Assembly: GCF_004362405.1 (NCBI RefSeq)
Contig: NZ_SNXE01000006.1
Coordinates: 62,001 to 126,000, forward strand
Direction of reading: 5' to 3'
From: Roseateles asaccharophilus
GTDB taxonomy: Bacteria > Pseudomonadota > Gammaproteobacteria > Burkholderiales > Burkholderiaceae_C
DNA length: 64,000 nucleotides
The notes below the pieces were generated by a model that was not told the origin of the DNA, did no database searches, and saw nothing but the letters and a program-made list of their open reading frames with translations. Each line of letters begins with the position of its first letter. The first letter of the stretch is position 1. A program made the translations under genes and the position numbers. This document shows positions 28,604 through 40,069 of the stretch, piece after piece.

Positions 28604-29473
28604 TCAGGCCAGGCGCAGCGCCATGATGCCAGCCAGGATCACGCCGGTGCCGGCCGCGCGCTGCCAGCCAAAGCGCTCACCCAGCAGCAGGCTGCCGATC
28701 AGGGCCGCAAAAAGCACCGAGGTCTCGCGCAGGGCCGCCACCGTGGCCACGGGCGCGTGCATCATGGCCCACAGGGCGATGCCATAGCTGCCCAGGGAGG
28801 CGGCCGTGCCGCCCGCGGCGGGCTTCCAGCGCGCCGCCATATAAGCCCGCACCTGGTCCAGGCGATCGCGGCGCTGCCACAGCACCAGGCTGAGATAAGG
28901 CAGACCGTCCAGCAGAAAGAGCGCCGCCACATAGGAGGCGGCCTCGCCATTGGCGCGCACGCCCAGGCCGTCCACCACGGTATAGGCGGCAATGAAGACG
29001 GCATTGATCAGGGCGTAGCGCATCGCCTTACGGCGCCGGGATTCATCGCCGCCGGCCGAGCCCGCCTGGGCCAGGCCCAGGGTCAGCACACCCAGGCTGA
29101 TGGTCAGCACGCCCACCCAGGCCAGGGTGGACAGCCGCTCGCCCAGCAGGGCATGGGCGCCGAGGGCCACCAGCAGGGGCGCGCTGCCGCGCATCAGCGG
29201 ATAAGTCAGGCCCAGATCGCCATGCTTGTAGGCCCCGGCCAGGGCCGTGTAGTAGCCGATGTGAATCAAGGTGGAGGTGATTACATAAGGCCAGGCGGCT
29301 GCCTGGGGCAGGCCGGTGAACAGCAGCAGGGGCAGGGCCAGTATGGTGCCCAGGCCGTGGATCAGGGCGGTGTTGAGCGCCTTGTCGGGTGCGGACTTGA
29401 TCAGCGCGTTCCAGCTGGCATGCAGCAGCGCCCCAAGCAGCACGGCAGCGAGTACGGGCAGGCTGATGTCCAC
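28604..29473 (-). CDS. EamA/DMT-family membrane protein associated with phosphonate use
   Basis: A 289-residue integral membrane protein with about ten transmembrane segments in two EamA repeats (ALLHASWNALIKSAPDKAL at the start; TVAALRETSVLFAALIGSLLLGERFG near the end). It lies 11 bases after a GntR regulator and is divergent from the 2-aminoethylphosphonate genes. A putative DMT-like membrane protein family is known to accompany phosphonate operons in Burkholderiales (TIGR03340-type), and this protein fits that place. It starts with GTG at 29473. Import or export, and the substrate, are not determinable. Confidence 0.82.
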   Translation of the reverse strand: MDISLPVLAAVLLGALLHASWNALIKSAPDKALNTALIHGLGTILALPLLLFTGLPQAAAWPYVITSTLIHIGYYTALAGAYKHGDLGLTYPLMRGSAPLLVALGAHALLGERLSTLAWVGVLTISLGVLTLGLAQAGSAGGDESRRRKAMRYALINAVFIAAYTVVDGLGVRANGEAASYVAALFLLDGLPYLSLVLWQRRDRLDQVRAYMAARWKPAAGGTAASLGSYGIALWAMMHAPVATVAALRETSVLFAALIGSLLLGERFGWQRAAGTGVILAGIMALRLA

Positions 29474-29484
29474 GACCCAGCGTC

Positions 29485-30165
29485 TCAGGCGCTTGCCAAA
29501 CGCTTGCGGGTGCGCTCGCGGCTGTTCATCACATGCTCGAACATGGCCTGGCCGGCCGCCTCGGCATCGCCCGAGGCGATGGCCTTGACGATCTGCCGAT
29601 GCTCGCGGGCGTAGATCGCCATGGATTCGTGGCTCAGGTTCTGGCGCCGGAACATGGTCAGCTCCTTGGTGAGCTTGCGGTAGACGGCGCAGAGCTTGGC
29701 ATTGCCCGAGAGCTCCAGCATGCGGTCATGGAAGGCCAGATTGGTCTCGTGGAACAGGGCCGCGTCATCGCTCTTGGCAGCCTGCTCCATGGTGTCGGCC
29801 ATGCGGCGCAGCTCGCGAATCTCGGGGGCGCCCAGGGTCTGGGCCAGCTTGCGGCCCACATACTGGTCCATCATGGCGCGCAGCTCGAAGATCTCCAGCG
29901 CCTCCTCCAGGGACACGGCGCGCACAAAGACACCGCGGTTCTTCTCGGTGCGCACAAGGCCTGCCTCTTCCAGCATGCGGAAGGCCTCGCGTACCGGTGC
30001 GCGAGACACGCCCAGCTGCTCGGCCAGCAGCTGCTCGGTGAGCTTGTCGCCGCCCTTGAGGGCGCCGGACAGGATCTGCTGCTCGATATGCGCCTGCACC
30101 AGACTGGCAAGCGAATTGCACTGCAGTTGTGCGATCAGGGGCTGGATCTGGCGGGGGCTGTTCAT
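29485..30165 (-). CDS. GntR-family (FCD domain) regulator, probable phosphonate-use regulator
   Basis: A 226-residue regulator. The N-terminal winged helix (about 20-85) has LVQAHIEQQILSGALKGGDKL, EQLLAEQLGVSRAPVREAFRMLEEAGLV and NRGVFVRAV. The FCD effector domain (about 90-215) carries the metal-site pattern LFHETNLAFHDRMLE and later SHESMAIYAREHRQIVKAI. The ATG at 30165 has GGAG upstream; an in-frame ATG at 30207 lies within the control region. It is divergent from phnS with a perfect palindrome of the GntR half-site type in between, so it likely controls both directions (the phnR_burk type). Confidence 0.9.
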   Translation of the reverse strand: MNSPRQIQPLIAQLQCNSLASLVQAHIEQQILSGALKGGDKLTEQLLAEQLGVSRAPVREAFRMLEEAGLVRTEKNRGVFVRAVSLEEALEIFELRAMMDQYVGRKLAQTLGAPEIRELRRMADTMEQAAKSDDAALFHETNLAFHDRMLELSGNAKLCAVYRKLTKELTMFRRQNLSHESMAIYAREHRQIVKAIASGDAEAAGQAMFEHVMNSRERTRKRLASA

Positions 30166-30196
30166 GGCGGACTCCAGTGTATAGACCCGACTACAG

Positions 30197-30208
30197 ATTG
30201 TCGACAAT
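30197..30208. promoter_or_regulatory. Palindromic GntR operator candidate
   Basis: ATTGTCGACAAT is a perfect 12-base palindrome, followed by a further half-site CGACAA (30209-30214). It matches the T-x-G-T/A-C-x-A pattern bound by FCD-type GntR regulators. It lies 31 bases before the regulator start and 117 bases before phnS. A second dyad TGACA-6-TGTCA is at 30261-30276, nearer phnS. Confidence 0.6.
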
Positions 30209-30325
30209 CGACAACATTCAACCTACAAAAACCCTTGGCCTTGATCTTGCATTGCCTGTGTGACACGGGTTTGTCATTTGCAAAAGCCATAAACGCGGCT
30301 GTCCTTTTCTGCCACGGAGATCAAG

Positions 30326-31363
30326 ATGACGTTCGCCAAGAAGTTCATGGCCGGCCTGCTGGGCACGGTTTTCGCCACCGCCGCCATGGCGGCCGACAAG
30401 GTGCAGCTGACCGTGTACACGGCGCTGGAGACCGACCAGTTGAAGGCCTACCAAAGCGCCTTCAACCAAGTGCATCCCGAGGTGGACATCAAGTGGGTGC
30501 GCGACTCCACCGGCGTGATCACCGCCAAGCTGCTGGCCGAGCAGGCCAATCCGCAGGCCGATGTGGTGTGGGGCGTGGCCGCCTCCAGCCTGGCCCTGCT
30601 GCAGAACAAAGGCATGCTGGAGCCCTACGCGCCGCTGAACCTGGACGCAATCATGCCCCAGTACCGCGACAAGTCCGCACCCCCGGCGTGGTGGGGCATG
30701 AATGTGTTCGGCGCCACCGTGTGCTTCAACACCGTCGAGGCCAAGAAGCGCAACATTCCCCTACCCACCAGCTGGAAGGACCTGCTCAAGCCCGAGTTCA
30801 AGGGTCAGGTCGTGATGCCCAACCCCGCCTCCTCCGGCACCGGCTACTTCGACGTCGTGGCCTGGCTCAAGCTCTGGGGTGACGACAACGGCAAGGGCGG
30901 CGGCTGGAAGTACATGGACGCGCTGCACGAGAACATCGCCCAGTACACCCACTCCGGCTCCAAGCCCTGCAATATGGCCGCCGCGGGCGAATATGTGGCG
31001 GGCATCTCCTTCGAGTACCGCGGCCACACCAACAAGGCCAAGGGCGCCCCCATCGAGCTGGTCTTCCCCAAGGAGGGCCTGGGCTGGGACCTGGAGGCCT
31101 TCGCCATTCACAAGGGCACCAAGAAGATCGCTGCCGCCAAGAAGCTGGCCGACTGGGCTTCCAGCAAGGACGCCATGAAGCTCTATGGCAAGAACTTCGC
31201 CATCACCGCTCAGCCCGGCGTGGCGCCCAAGCTGCCCAATATCCCGGCCGACTATGAGTCGCGCCTGGTGAAGCTGGACTTCAACGAGTCGGCCATCGCG
31301 CGTGAGCGCGTGCTCGCCGAGTGGACCCGCCGCTACGACGGCAAGAGCGAGAAGCGCAAGTAA
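30326..31363 (+). CDS. phnS: 2-aminoethylphosphonate ABC transporter substrate-binding protein
   Basis: Periplasmic receptor of the PhnSTUV-type importer. The 345-residue precursor has a signal peptide ([15 protein letters not shown], cleaved before [13 protein letters not shown]). The mature sequence is of the Fe(3+)/spermidine-like type 2 binding fold. Distinctive blocks are [27 protein letters not shown] (in part), [16 protein letters not shown] and [16 protein letters not shown]. It is first in an operon with phnT, a fused permease, phnW and phnX, and those two catabolic genes define the ligand as 2-aminoethylphosphonate. A GGAGATC ribosome site precedes the ATG. Confidence 0.93.
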   Translation: MTFAKKFMAGLLGTVFATAAMAADKVQLTVYTALETDQLKAYQSAFNQVHPEVDIKWVRDSTGVITAKLLAEQANPQADVVWGVAASSLALLQNKGMLEPYAPLNLDAIMPQYRDKSAPPAWWGMNVFGATVCFNTVEAKKRNIPLPTSWKDLLKPEFKGQVVMPNPASSGTGYFDVVAWLKLWGDDNGKGGGWKYMDALHENIAQYTHSGSKPCNMAAAGEYVAGISFEYRGHTNKAKGAPIELVFPKEGLGWDLEAFAIHKGTKKIAAAKKLADWASSKDAMKLYGKNFAITAQPGVAPKLPNIPADYESRLVKLDFNESAIARERVLAEWTRRYDGKSEKRK

Positions 31364-31394
31364 GTCCGGCGCCCTTCAGAACGGCAGGTCCACC

Positions 31395-32501
31395 ATGAGC
31401 GTCTCCACCCCCTACCTGGAGCTGCAGGACCTGGGCAAGCGCTTTGGCGCTTTCCAGGCCCTCAGCGAGATCCAGCTGAGCATCCGGCGCGGCGAGTTCG
31501 TCTGCTTTCTCGGCCCGTCGGGCTGCGGCAAGACCACCTTGCTGCGCATCATCGCGGGCCTGGAGCAGCAGAGCTGCGGCCGCCTGATCCAGGACGGCCG
31601 CGACATCTCGCGCGAGCCGCCCGCGGGTCGCGACTACGGCATCGTCTTCCAGTCCTACGCCCTGTTCCCCAATCTCACGATTGCGGAGAACGTGGCCTAT
31701 GGCCTCAAGGGCCAGACCCGGGCCTGGCGACGCGCCCGCGTGGAGGAGCTGCTGGATTTGGTGGGGCTCTCGGGCACCGGCGCCAAGTACCCGGCCCAGA
31801 TGTCGGGTGGACAGCAGCAGCGCGTCGCCCTGGCGCGGGCCCTGGCCACGGCGCCGGGTCTGCTGCTGCTGGATGAGCCGCTCTCGGCCCTGGACGCCCT
31901 GGTGCGCGTGCATCTGCGCAACGAGATTCGCGCCCTGCAGCAGCGCCTGGGCGTGACCACCATCATGGTGACCCACGACCAGGAGGAAGCCCTGGCCGTG
32001 GCCGACCGCATCGTGGTGATGAATGCCGGGCGCATCGAGCAGGTAGGCACGCCGCTGGAGATCTACCGCCAGCCCGCCTCGCCCTTCGTGGCCGACTTCG
32101 TGGGCAAGGTGAACCGCCTGGAAGCCGTGTCCGAAGGAGATCACTGGGTGCGCTGCGGCAACAAGCGCTGGTACTGCCCGCCGGGCTCCGGCGGACAAAC
32201 TGCCGCCTTTCACCCTGGCGCACGCCTGGCGCTCTATCTGCGACCCGAGGACCGCATGATCGAGCAGCAACTGCCCGAGGACCACCCCGGCCTGTGCTGG
32301 GGCAAGGTGCAGCAGGTGGAGTTCCTGGGCGGCAACTGCCTGGCTCGTATCGCCATCGAGGGCCTGGACAACCAGCCGGTGGACCTGCAGTTCTCCCTCA
32401 ACCAGATGGACGAGTTCGGCGTGGCCGCAGGTCGGCAGCTGCGCTTTGCACTGCGCACCGACCGCCTGCGCGTGTTCCCGGCCGCCGGCAGCGCATCGTG
32501 A
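31395..32501 (+). CDS. phnT: 2-aminoethylphosphonate ABC transporter ATPase
   Basis: A 368-residue ATP-binding subunit. Walker A is [17 protein letters not shown], the Q-loop is [13 protein letters not shown], the signature is [16 protein letters not shown], Walker B is [12 protein letters not shown], and the switch His is in [15 protein letters not shown]-terminal TOBE-like regulatory domain follows (about 240-368). ATG at 31395 chosen, 31 bases after phnS. The stop overlaps the GTG start of the permease gene. It energises import of 2-aminoethylphosphonate. Confidence 0.92.
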   Translation: MSVSTPYLELQDLGKRFGAFQALSEIQLSIRRGEFVCFLGPSGCGKTTLLRIIAGLEQQSCGRLIQDGRDISREPPAGRDYGIVFQSYALFPNLTIAENVAYGLKGQTRAWRRARVEELLDLVGLSGTGAKYPAQMSGGQQQRVALARALATAPGLLLLDEPLSALDALVRVHLRNEIRALQQRLGVTTIMVTHDQEEALAVADRIVVMNAGRIEQVGTPLEIYRQPASPFVADFVGKVNRLEAVSEGDHWVRCGNKRWYCPPGSGGQTAAFHPGARLALYLRPEDRMIEQQLPEDHPGLCWGKVQQVEFLGGNCLARIAIEGLDNQPVDLQFSLNQMDEFGVAAGRQLRFALRTDRLRVFPAAGSAS

Positions 32502-34255
32502 ACAGCACCCCGACCTCTTCTCTGAGCATGTCCATCGCCTCCCGCCCCCTCGGTCCGCAAGACGGTGCCGCGCGGGCCGCGCCGCGCCAGAGGGTGCCGC
32601 TGGCCGAGCGCCTGGCCCAGCTGGGCCTTTTGGCCCTGTGCGCCCTGCTGCTGCTGGGCCTCGGTGGCCCGCTGGCGGCCCTGCTGGCCCAGGCTTTCAG
32701 CCAGGGCGGCCAGGGTGGTGCATTCGCCCATTTCTGGGTCTATCTGGGCTCGCCGGGCCTGCTGTCCAGCTTGTGGAACAGCCTCTGGGTCTCGGTGATG
32801 GTCACCCTCATCGTGCTGCCCCTGGCCTTTGTCTTCGCCTACGGGCTCACACGCAGCGCCATGCCGGCCAAGGGCCTCTTGCGCAGCATCAGCCTGCTGC
32901 CCCTGCTGGCGCCCTCCCTGCTCTCGGCCATCTCCCTGATCTACTGGTTCGGCAACCAGGGCGTGGCCAAGAGCCTGCTGCAGGCCCTGGGCTTCGAGAG
33001 CATTTACGGCGCACCGGGCCTGGTGCTGGCACAGTGCTTCGCGGTCTTCCCCCATGTGCTGATGGTGCTGGTCACGGCCCTGAGCCTGGCCGATGCGCGC
33101 CTGTACGAGAGCGCCGACGCCATGGGCGCCTCGGCCTGGCGCAAGTTCATCACCATCACCCTGCCCGGCGCCAAGTACGGCCTGGTCTCGGCCGCCCTGC
33201 TGAGCTTCACCCTGGTGATCACGGACTTCGGCGTGCCCAAGGTGATTGGCGGCGACTTCAATGTGCTGGCCACCGATGTGTTCAAGCTCGTCATAGGCCA
33301 GCAGGACTTCCAGCGTGGCGCCGTGGTCGCCCTGCTGCTGCTCACGCCCGCCGCCCTGAGCTTTGGTGTGGACCACTGGCTGCAGCGCCGCCAGACGGCC
33401 ATGCTGGGCGCGCGCGCCGTGGCCCTGGTGCCTAAGCGCTCGCGCGGCTTCGACGCCCTGATGCTGGCCTTCTGCGCCCTGATCGCGGCCCTGATGCTGG
33501 CCATGTTCCTGATGGCGGTCTATGCCTCCTTCGTCAAACTTTGGCCCTACAACCTGAGCCTCAGCCTGGACCACTATGTGGTGGGTATCGTGGACGCGGA
33601 GCTGGGCGACGCCCTGTTCAACAGCCTGAAGCTGGCGGCCGGCAGCGCCCTGCTGGGCCCGTTGCTGGTCTTTCTGGGCGCCTATCTGCTGGAGAAGACC
33701 CGCGGCCTGGCCCCGCTGCGCAGCCTGGTGCGTCTGCTGGCCAGCCTGCCCATGGCCGTGCCCGGCCTGGTGCTGGGCCTGGGCTATATCTTCTTCTTCA
33801 ACGCGCCTGCCAACCCGCTGAGCTTCCTCTACCAGAGCGGCGCCCTGCTGGTGCTGTGTACCGTGGTGCACTTCTACACCACGGGCCATATGACCATGGT
33901 CACCGCGCTCAAGGCCCTGGACCCCGAGTTCGAGGCCGTCTCGGCCTCGCTCAAAGTGCCTTTCTACACGACCTTGTGGCGCGTCACTCTGCCCATCTGC
34001 CTGCCCACCCTGATCGAGGTCTCGCGCTACTTCTTCGTCAACGCCATGACCACGGTCTCGGCCGTGGTCTTCCTCTACTCGCCCGACACCAAGCTGGCCT
34101 CGGTCGCCATCCTGAACCTGGACGAGGCCGGCGAAATCGGCGCGGCCACCGCCATGGCGGTGCTCATCGTCGGCGTCTCGCTGGCCGTGAACTGCCTCTA
34201 TCTGCTGCTGGGCCGCTGGGCCCAGGTGCGCACCCAGGCCTGGCGCCAGCGCTGA
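32498..34255 (+). CDS. 2-aminoethylphosphonate ABC transporter permease, two permease halves fused
   Basis: A 585-residue inner-membrane protein with about twelve hydrophobic segments in two halves. Each half carries an EAA-type loop facing the ATPase: [20 protein letters not shown] (half 1) and [23 protein letters not shown] (half 2, in part). It therefore takes the place of separate PhnU and PhnV. The GTG at 32498 overlaps the phnT stop (GTGA); an ATG at 32528 is the alternative and would give 575 residues. It works with PhnS and PhnT. Confidence 0.9.
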   Translation: MNSTPTSSLSMSIASRPLGPQDGAARAAPRQRVPLAERLAQLGLLALCALLLLGLGGPLAALLAQAFSQGGQGGAFAHFWVYLGSPGLLSSLWNSLWVSVMVTLIVLPLAFVFAYGLTRSAMPAKGLLRSISLLPLLAPSLLSAISLIYWFGNQGVAKSLLQALGFESIYGAPGLVLAQCFAVFPHVLMVLVTALSLADARLYESADAMGASAWRKFITITLPGAKYGLVSAALLSFTLVITDFGVPKVIGGDFNVLATDVFKLVIGQQDFQRGAVVALLLLTPAALSFGVDHWLQRRQTAMLGARAVALVPKRSRGFDALMLAFCALIAALMLAMFLMAVYASFVKLWPYNLSLSLDHYVVGIVDAELGDALFNSLKLAAGSALLGPLLVFLGAYLLEKTRGLAPLRSLVRLLASLPMAVPGLVLGLGYIFFFNAPANPLSFLYQSGALLVLCTVVHFYTTGHMTMVTALKALDPEFEAVSASLKVPFYTTLWRVTLPICLPTLIEVSRYFFVNAMTTVSAVVFLYSPDTKLASVAILNLDEAGEIGAATAMAVLIVGVSLAVNCLYLLLGRWAQVRTQAWRQR

Positions 34256-34295
34256 AGCCCGGCGCCCCTCGACACACCCCCAAGACTCATCCGCC

Positions 34296-35408
34296 ATGGA
34301 CCGCGACAACATCCTCCTCACCCCCGGCCCCCTGACCACCACCCTGCGCACCAAGCTGGCCATGCTCAAGGACTGGGGCTCCTGGGACACCGACTTCAAC
34401 GCCCTCACCGCCCGCGTGCGCGGCGAGCTGCTGGACATCCTGCACGCCCGCGACAGCCATGTGCTCGTGCCCCTGCAGGGCAGCGGCACCTTCAGCGTGG
34501 AAGCCGCCGTGGCCACCGTCGTGCCGCGCGACGGCCATCTGCTGGTGCTGGACAACGGCGCCTACTGCAAGCGCATGGGCCGCCTGGCCAGCCTGATGGG
34601 TCGGCGCACCACCATCGCCAGCCGCTCGGAAGAGGCGCCGGTGGACCCGCAGGAGCTGGAGCGCCTGCTGCTGGAAGACCCCAGCATCAGCCATGTGGGC
34701 CTGATCCATTGCGAGACCGGCACCGGCATCGTCAACCCGCTGGCCGAGATCGCCGAGGTCTGCGAGCGCCTGGGCCGCGGCCTGATCGTGGACGCCATGA
34801 GCAGCTTCGCCGCCCTGCCCATCGATGCGCGTGCCCTGCGCTTCGACGCCCTGATCGCCGCCAGCGGCAAATGCCTGGAAGGCGTGCCCGGCATGGGCTT
34901 CGTCTTCATCCGCAAGGCTATCGTGGACGGCTGCGCCGGCAACAGCCACTCCCTGGCCATGGACCTGCACGACCAGCATGCCTATATGGAACGCACCGGC
35001 CAGTGGCGCTTCACCCCGCCCACTCATGTGGTGGCGGCCCTGGCCGAGGCACTGAGCCAGTACCGCGAAGAAGGGGGCCAGGCCGCGCGCCTGGCGCGCT
35101 ACCAGGCCAACCAGCGCGTGCTGGTCGAGGGTCTGGCGGCCCTGGGCCTCCAGACCTTTCTCAAGCCCGAGCTGCTCTCGCCCATCATCCTGACCTTCCG
35201 CGCGCCCGAGCATGCGGACTACGACTTCAAGGCCTTCTACGCGAGCGCCAAGGCCCAGGGCTTCATGCTCTACCCCGGCAAGCTCACCGAGGTCGAGACC
35301 TTCCGCGTGGGCTGCATCGGCGCCATCGGGCCGAAGGAAATGCAGCAGGCCGTGGACGCCATCGCCCGCGCGTTGCAAGGCATGGGCGTGCGGGCTGCGG
35401 CGGCCTGA
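34296..35408 (+). CDS. phnW: 2-aminoethylphosphonate-pyruvate transaminase
   Basis: PLP aminotransferase that moves the amino group of 2-aminoethylphosphonate to pyruvate, giving phosphonoacetaldehyde and alanine. At 370 residues it is full length. Hallmarks are [60 protein letters not shown] (Asp contacting PLP) and the Schiff-base lysine K192 in [16 protein letters not shown]. It begins 40 bases after the permease gene and is followed by phnX, which consumes its product. Confidence 0.96.
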   Translation: MDRDNILLTPGPLTTTLRTKLAMLKDWGSWDTDFNALTARVRGELLDILHARDSHVLVPLQGSGTFSVEAAVATVVPRDGHLLVLDNGAYCKRMGRLASLMGRRTTIASRSEEAPVDPQELERLLLEDPSISHVGLIHCETGTGIVNPLAEIAEVCERLGRGLIVDAMSSFAALPIDARALRFDALIAASGKCLEGVPGMGFVFIRKAIVDGCAGNSHSLAMDLHDQHAYMERTGQWRFTPPTHVVAALAEALSQYREEGGQAARLARYQANQRVLVEGLAALGLQTFLKPELLSPIILTFRAPEHADYDFKAFYASAKAQGFMLYPGKLTEVETFRVGCIGAIGPKEMQQAVDAIARALQGMGVRAAAA

Positions 35409-35449
35409 CGCGCCCCGCCCTCGCCTCCTCACATCGCCACTGAAAACTC

Positions 35450-36268
35450 ATGACACAACAGCACTCCGATCGCCTCCAGGCCGTGGTCTTCGACTGGGCC
35501 GGCACCATCATGGACTTCGGCTCGCGCGCGCCCATGGGCGCCTTCGTGCGCCTCTTCGAGCGCTTCGGTATCACGCTCACCGTGGCCCAGGCCCGCGGCC
35601 CCATGGGCATGGCCAAGTGGGACCATATCCAAGCCCTGGGCCGCCTGCCCGAGGTGGCCGCGCAATGGCAGGCTCGCCATGGCCGCCCCTTCAGCGATGC
35701 CGATGTGGACCATCTCTACGAGGTCTTCACGCCCATGAATGCGGCCGTGATCCCGGACTTCGCCGACTTCATCCCCGGCGCCCTGGACACGGTGGCCACG
35801 CTGCGCGCCCGGGGCTTGAAGATCGGCTCCACCACGGGCTACAACCGCCCCATCATGGAGGTGCTGGCCCCCATCGCCGCGCGCGCTGGCTATGCGCCCG
35901 ACAACCTGGTCTGCGCCGGCGACCTGGCAGCGGGCCGCCCGAGCCCGCTGATGATGTACCGCAGCTTTGCGGATCTGGGCGTGTGGCCTCCGCACACCGT
36001 CGTCAAGGTAGACGACACCGGCGTGGGCCTGGCCGAGGGCCGCAATGCCGGCACCTGGGCCGTGGGCGTGGCCGTCAGCGGCAATGCCGTGGGCCTCTCG
36101 CTGGCCGAGTGGCAGGCCTTGCCCGCCAATGAGCAGCAGCACCTGCGCGAGCGGGCCACGGCCCAGCTGATGGCCGAGGGCGCGCACTATGTGGTGGACA
36201 GCGTGGCCGAGCTGCTGCCGGTGCTGGAGCAGATCCAGGCCCGCCTGGACCGCGGCGAGCGGCCCTGA
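35450..36268 (+). CDS. phnX: Phosphonoacetaldehyde hydrolase (phosphonatase)
   Basis: HAD-superfamily enzyme cleaving the C-P bond of phosphonoacetaldehyde to acetaldehyde and phosphate. At 272 residues it is typical. The nucleophile is Asp15 in VVFDWAGTIMDFGS and the Schiff-base lysine is Lys56 in RGPMGMAKWDHIQ, both diagnostic. HAD motifs II and III are at KIGSTTGYN and DTGVGLAEGRNAGTW. Last gene of the operon, followed by a 16-bp terminator stem. Confidence 0.96.
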   Translation: MTQQHSDRLQAVVFDWAGTIMDFGSRAPMGAFVRLFERFGITLTVAQARGPMGMAKWDHIQALGRLPEVAAQWQARHGRPFSDADVDHLYEVFTPMNAAVIPDFADFIPGALDTVATLRARGLKIGSTTGYNRPIMEVLAPIAARAGYAPDNLVCAGDLAAGRPSPLMMYRSFADLGVWPPHTVVKVDDTGVGLAEGRNAGTWAVGVAVSGNAVGLSLAEWQALPANEQQHLRERATAQLMAEGAHYVVDSVAELLPVLEQIQARLDRGERP

Positions 36269-36287
36269 CAGCGCAAGCGGCGCCATA

Positions 36288-36321
36288 AAGCAAAAGACCC
36301 GCCGAGGCGGGTCTTTTGCTT
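36288..36321. terminator. Strong bidirectional intrinsic terminator
   Basis: Arms 36288-36303 and 36306-36321 pair perfectly over 16 bases (AAGCAAAAGACCCGCC and its complement). A/T-rich outer ends give a T-tract on both strands. It ends the phn operon on the plus strand and the tRNA-Ser transcript on the minus strand. Confidence 0.9.
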
Positions 36322-36327
36322 GCTGCT

Positions 36328-36418
<91 letters not shown>

Positions 36419-36472
36419 TAAATCGGTGCCTGACTCTCAGCCTTCGCTGTCAGCCAGTGAGTGAAGCCCGCA

Positions 36473-36500
36473 AGTATAGCGAACTTTTCAAAACACGCAA
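36473..36500 (-). promoter_or_regulatory. Candidate promoter for tRNA-Ser
   Basis: On the minus strand TTGCGT (36500-36495), a 16-base spacer and TATACT (36478-36473). It sits just after the serS stop and about 55 bases before the tRNA 5' end. The -10 is strong and the -35 moderate, in an AT-rich patch. Confidence 0.5.
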
Positions 36501-36505
36501 AGCTT

Positions 36506-37876
<1,371 letters not shown>

Positions 37877-37890
37877 TCAGAGCGCCGGCT

Positions 37891-38865
37891 TCAAGATCGG
37901 GAGGAACTCACTTCGGCCATGGACTTGTCGCCCAGGCCCATGGGCAGGGGGAAGCGCACATGCTCTTCAACGCCGGGCAGGCTGCGCACGCTGGTGGCGC
38001 CCAGGGCACGCAGGCGCGCGATCACGGCCTGGACCAGCACATCGGGCGCCGAGGCGCCGGCGGTCAGGCCCACGCGAGCCCGACCCTCGAACCACTCCGC
38101 CTTCAGGTCTTCGGCCGCGTCCACCATATAGCCCGGCGTGCCCAGACGCTCGGCCAGCTCGCGCAGGCGGTTGCTGTTGGAGCTGGTGGGACTGCCCACC
38201 ACAATGACCACATCCACCTGGGGTGCCAGCACCTTGACGGCGTCCTGGCGGTTCTGGGTGGCGTAGCAGATGTCCTGCTTCTTGGGCTCGCGCACCTGCG
38301 GGAAGTGATGCTTCACGGCGGCCAGGATCTCGGCGGCATCGTCCACGCTCAGCGTGGTCTGGGTCACCACCGCCAGCCTGCTCGGGTCCTTGACGCGCAC
38401 ATGGGGCACGTCCGCAGCCTCTTCCACCAGGTAAATGCCGTCGCTGAGCTGGCCCATGGTGCCTTCCACCTCGGGATGGCCCTTGTGGCCGATCATGATG
38501 AACTCATAACCTTCCTTGCGCAGCTTGGCCACCTCCACATGCACCTTGGTCACCAGGGGGCAGGTGGCGTCAAAGACATTGAAGCCGCGCTCGGCCGCCT
38601 CGCGGCGCACCGCCTGGCTCACGCCATGGGCGCTGAAGACCAGGGTGGCGCCGGGCGGCACCTCGGCCAGGTCTTCGATGAAGATGGCGCCGCGCGACTT
38701 CAGATCGTTCACCACATAGGTGTTGTGCACGATCTCGTGGCGCACATAGATAGGCGCACCGAACTTGAGCAGGGCCCGCTCCACGATCTCGATCGCGCGG
38801 TCCACGCCGGCACAGAAACCACGCGGTTCGGCCAGCAGCACTTCCTGGGTCACAGCGCCCGTCAT
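37891..38865 (-). CDS. ispH: 4-hydroxy-3-methylbut-2-enyl diphosphate reductase
   Basis: Last enzyme of the MEP isoprenoid pathway; a [4Fe-4S] protein. It is about 324 residues. Cluster cysteines are in [16 protein letters not shown] (about C18), [11 protein letters not shown] and the third near [12 protein letters not shown]. Substrate histidines lie in VRHEIVHN and SAHGVSQ. The ATG at 38865 overlaps the fkpB stop (TGATG) with GGAG at good spacing; a GTG three bases upstream is the alternative. It pairs with fkpB, the usual ispH partner in proteobacteria. Confidence 0.95.
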   Translation of the reverse strand: MTGAVTQEVLLAEPRGFCAGVDRAIEIVERALLKFGAPIYVRHEIVHNTYVVNDLKSRGAIFIEDLAEVPPGATLVFSAHGVSQAVRREAAERGFNVFDATCPLVTKVHVEVAKLRKEGYEFIMIGHKGHPEVEGTMGQLSDGIYLVEEAADVPHVRVKDPSRLAVVTQTTLSVDDAAEILAAVKHHFPQVREPKKQDICYATQNRQDAVKVLAPQVDVVIVVGSPTSSNSNRLRELAERLGTPGYMVDAAEDLKAEWFEGRARVGLTAGASAPDVLVQAVIARLRALGATSVRSLPGVEEHVRFPLPMGLGDKSMAEVSSSRS

Positions 38866-39314
38866 CACAGCACTCCGATCACTTGCACTTCAAAGCTCAC
38901 CGGCTGGCCGGCCAGCGGGTGGTTGAAATCAAACAGCAGCCAGTCCTCGCCCAGCTCGCGCACCAGGCCGGCATAGCTGCCTTGCCCGTCCGGCGTCGGG
39001 AACTGCACCACATCGCCAACGTGGTACTCCTCGTCCGGATCGCCCAGCTGACGCAGCAGGGACAGCTTGACGCGCTGCAGCATCTCCGGATTGCGCTCGC
39101 CGAATGCTTCGCCGGGGGCCAGGTCAAAACGGGTTCGCGCGCCCTCGGGCAGGCCGATCAGCCGGGCCTCGATGGCCGGCGCCAGCTCCCCCGTGCCCAG
39201 GGACAGGGTGGCGGGCTTGTCATTGAAGGTATTGACCAGGTCCGCGCCATCTGGCCCCGAGAGGCGGTAGTGCAGGGTCAGGAAGGATCCGGCCTGGATG
39301 AGATTCTGGGTCAT
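38865..39314 (-). CDS. fkpB: FKBP-type peptidyl-prolyl isomerase (SlpA/FkpB type)
   Basis: A 149-residue FKBP with an inserted flap domain, as in SlpA. Segments seen are [62 protein letters not shown] and [20 protein letters not shown]. The DFNHPLAG block is diagnostic. Cytoplasmic foldase/chaperone, translationally coupled to ispH. Confidence 0.92.
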   Translation of the reverse strand: MTQNLIQAGSFLTLHYRLSGPDGADLVNTFNDKPATLSLGTGELAPAIEARLIGLPEGARTRFDLAPGEAFGERNPEMLQRVKLSLLRQLGDPDEEYHVGDVVQFPTPDGQGSYAGLVRELGEDWLLFDFNHPLAGQPVSFEVQVIGVL

Positions 39315-39394
39315 GGTTTGTTCGCTAGACTGCGCGGGATTTTAAGGCCCAGGCCTTGACCCTTTTTGTTGTTCCCGCCCAGCGCCCTCAGACC

Positions 39395-40069
39395 ATGCCG
39401 CTCGACCACCTGCCGCCCGAGGCCCGACCGCGCGAAAAGCTGCTGGCGCGCGGCCCTGCCGCCCTGGCCGACGCGGAGTTGCTGGCCCTGCTGCTGCGCA
39501 CCGGCACGGCCCAGCGCCCGGTGCTGCAACTAGCCCAGGACCTGCTGGACGGCTTTGGCGGCTGGCACGGCCTGCTGCACGCCCAGGTGGCCGATCTGGC
39601 CCGCATCAAGGGCCTGGGGCCGGCCAAGCAGGCCGAGATTGCCGCCCTGCTGGAAATCGCCCGGCGCTCTTTGCGGGCCGAGCTGGCCCAGCGCCCCGTC
39701 TTTGATTCCCCGGATGCCGTCAAGCAGTTCCTGCGCCTGCAGCTGGATGGCCATGGTCATGAGGTCTTCGCCGTGCTCTTTCTCGATGCCCAGCATCGCC
39801 TGATTGCCCTGGAGGAAATGTTCCAGGGCACGCTCACCCAGACCTCGGTCTACCCACGCGAGGTCGTCAAGCGCGCCCTGGCCCTGGGCGCCGCCGCCGT
39901 GATCCTGGCGCACAACCACCCCTCGGGCGTGGCCGAGCCCTCGCGGGCCGACGCCCAGCTCACCGAGGCCCTGAGCAAGGCCCTGGCCCTGGTGGATGTG
40001 CGGGTGCTGGACCATCTGGTGGTGGGCGCCGGTGAGCCCGTCTCCCTGGCCGAGCGGGGGCTGATGTGA
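39395..40069 (+). CDS. radC: RadC-family JAB domain protein
   Basis: A 224-residue RadC protein. The N-terminal helix-hairpin-helix region has [19 protein letters not shown]. The C-terminal JAMM metalloprotease-like domain has [31 protein letters not shown] and the metal motif [19 protein letters not shown]. The ATG at 39395 is preferred over the in-frame TTG at 39356. Its true cellular role is still debated. It overlaps the Smr-domain gene (GTGA). Confidence 0.92.
   Translation: MPLDHLPPEARPREKLLARGPAALADAELLALLLRTGTAQRPVLQLAQDLLDGFGGWHGLLHAQVADLARIKGLGPAKQAEIAALLEIARRSLRAELAQRPVFDSPDAVKQFLRLQLDGHGHEVFAVLFLDAQHRLIALEEMFQGTLTQTSVYPREVVKRALALGAAAVILAHNHPSGVAEPSRADAQLTEALSKALALVDVRVLDHLVVGAGEPVSLAERGLM

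Noticed and set aside
30261-30290. Possible PhoB box before phnS (TGTCAT followed by GCCAT)
   Set aside because: The spacing between the half-sites is 13 rather than 11 bases and the second half is a poor match.
32234-34555. A minus-strand open frame (about 773 codons) opposite the phn permease
   Set aside because: Composition dominated by Gln, Gly, His and Ala, antisense to a multi-span membrane protein; a typical shadow.
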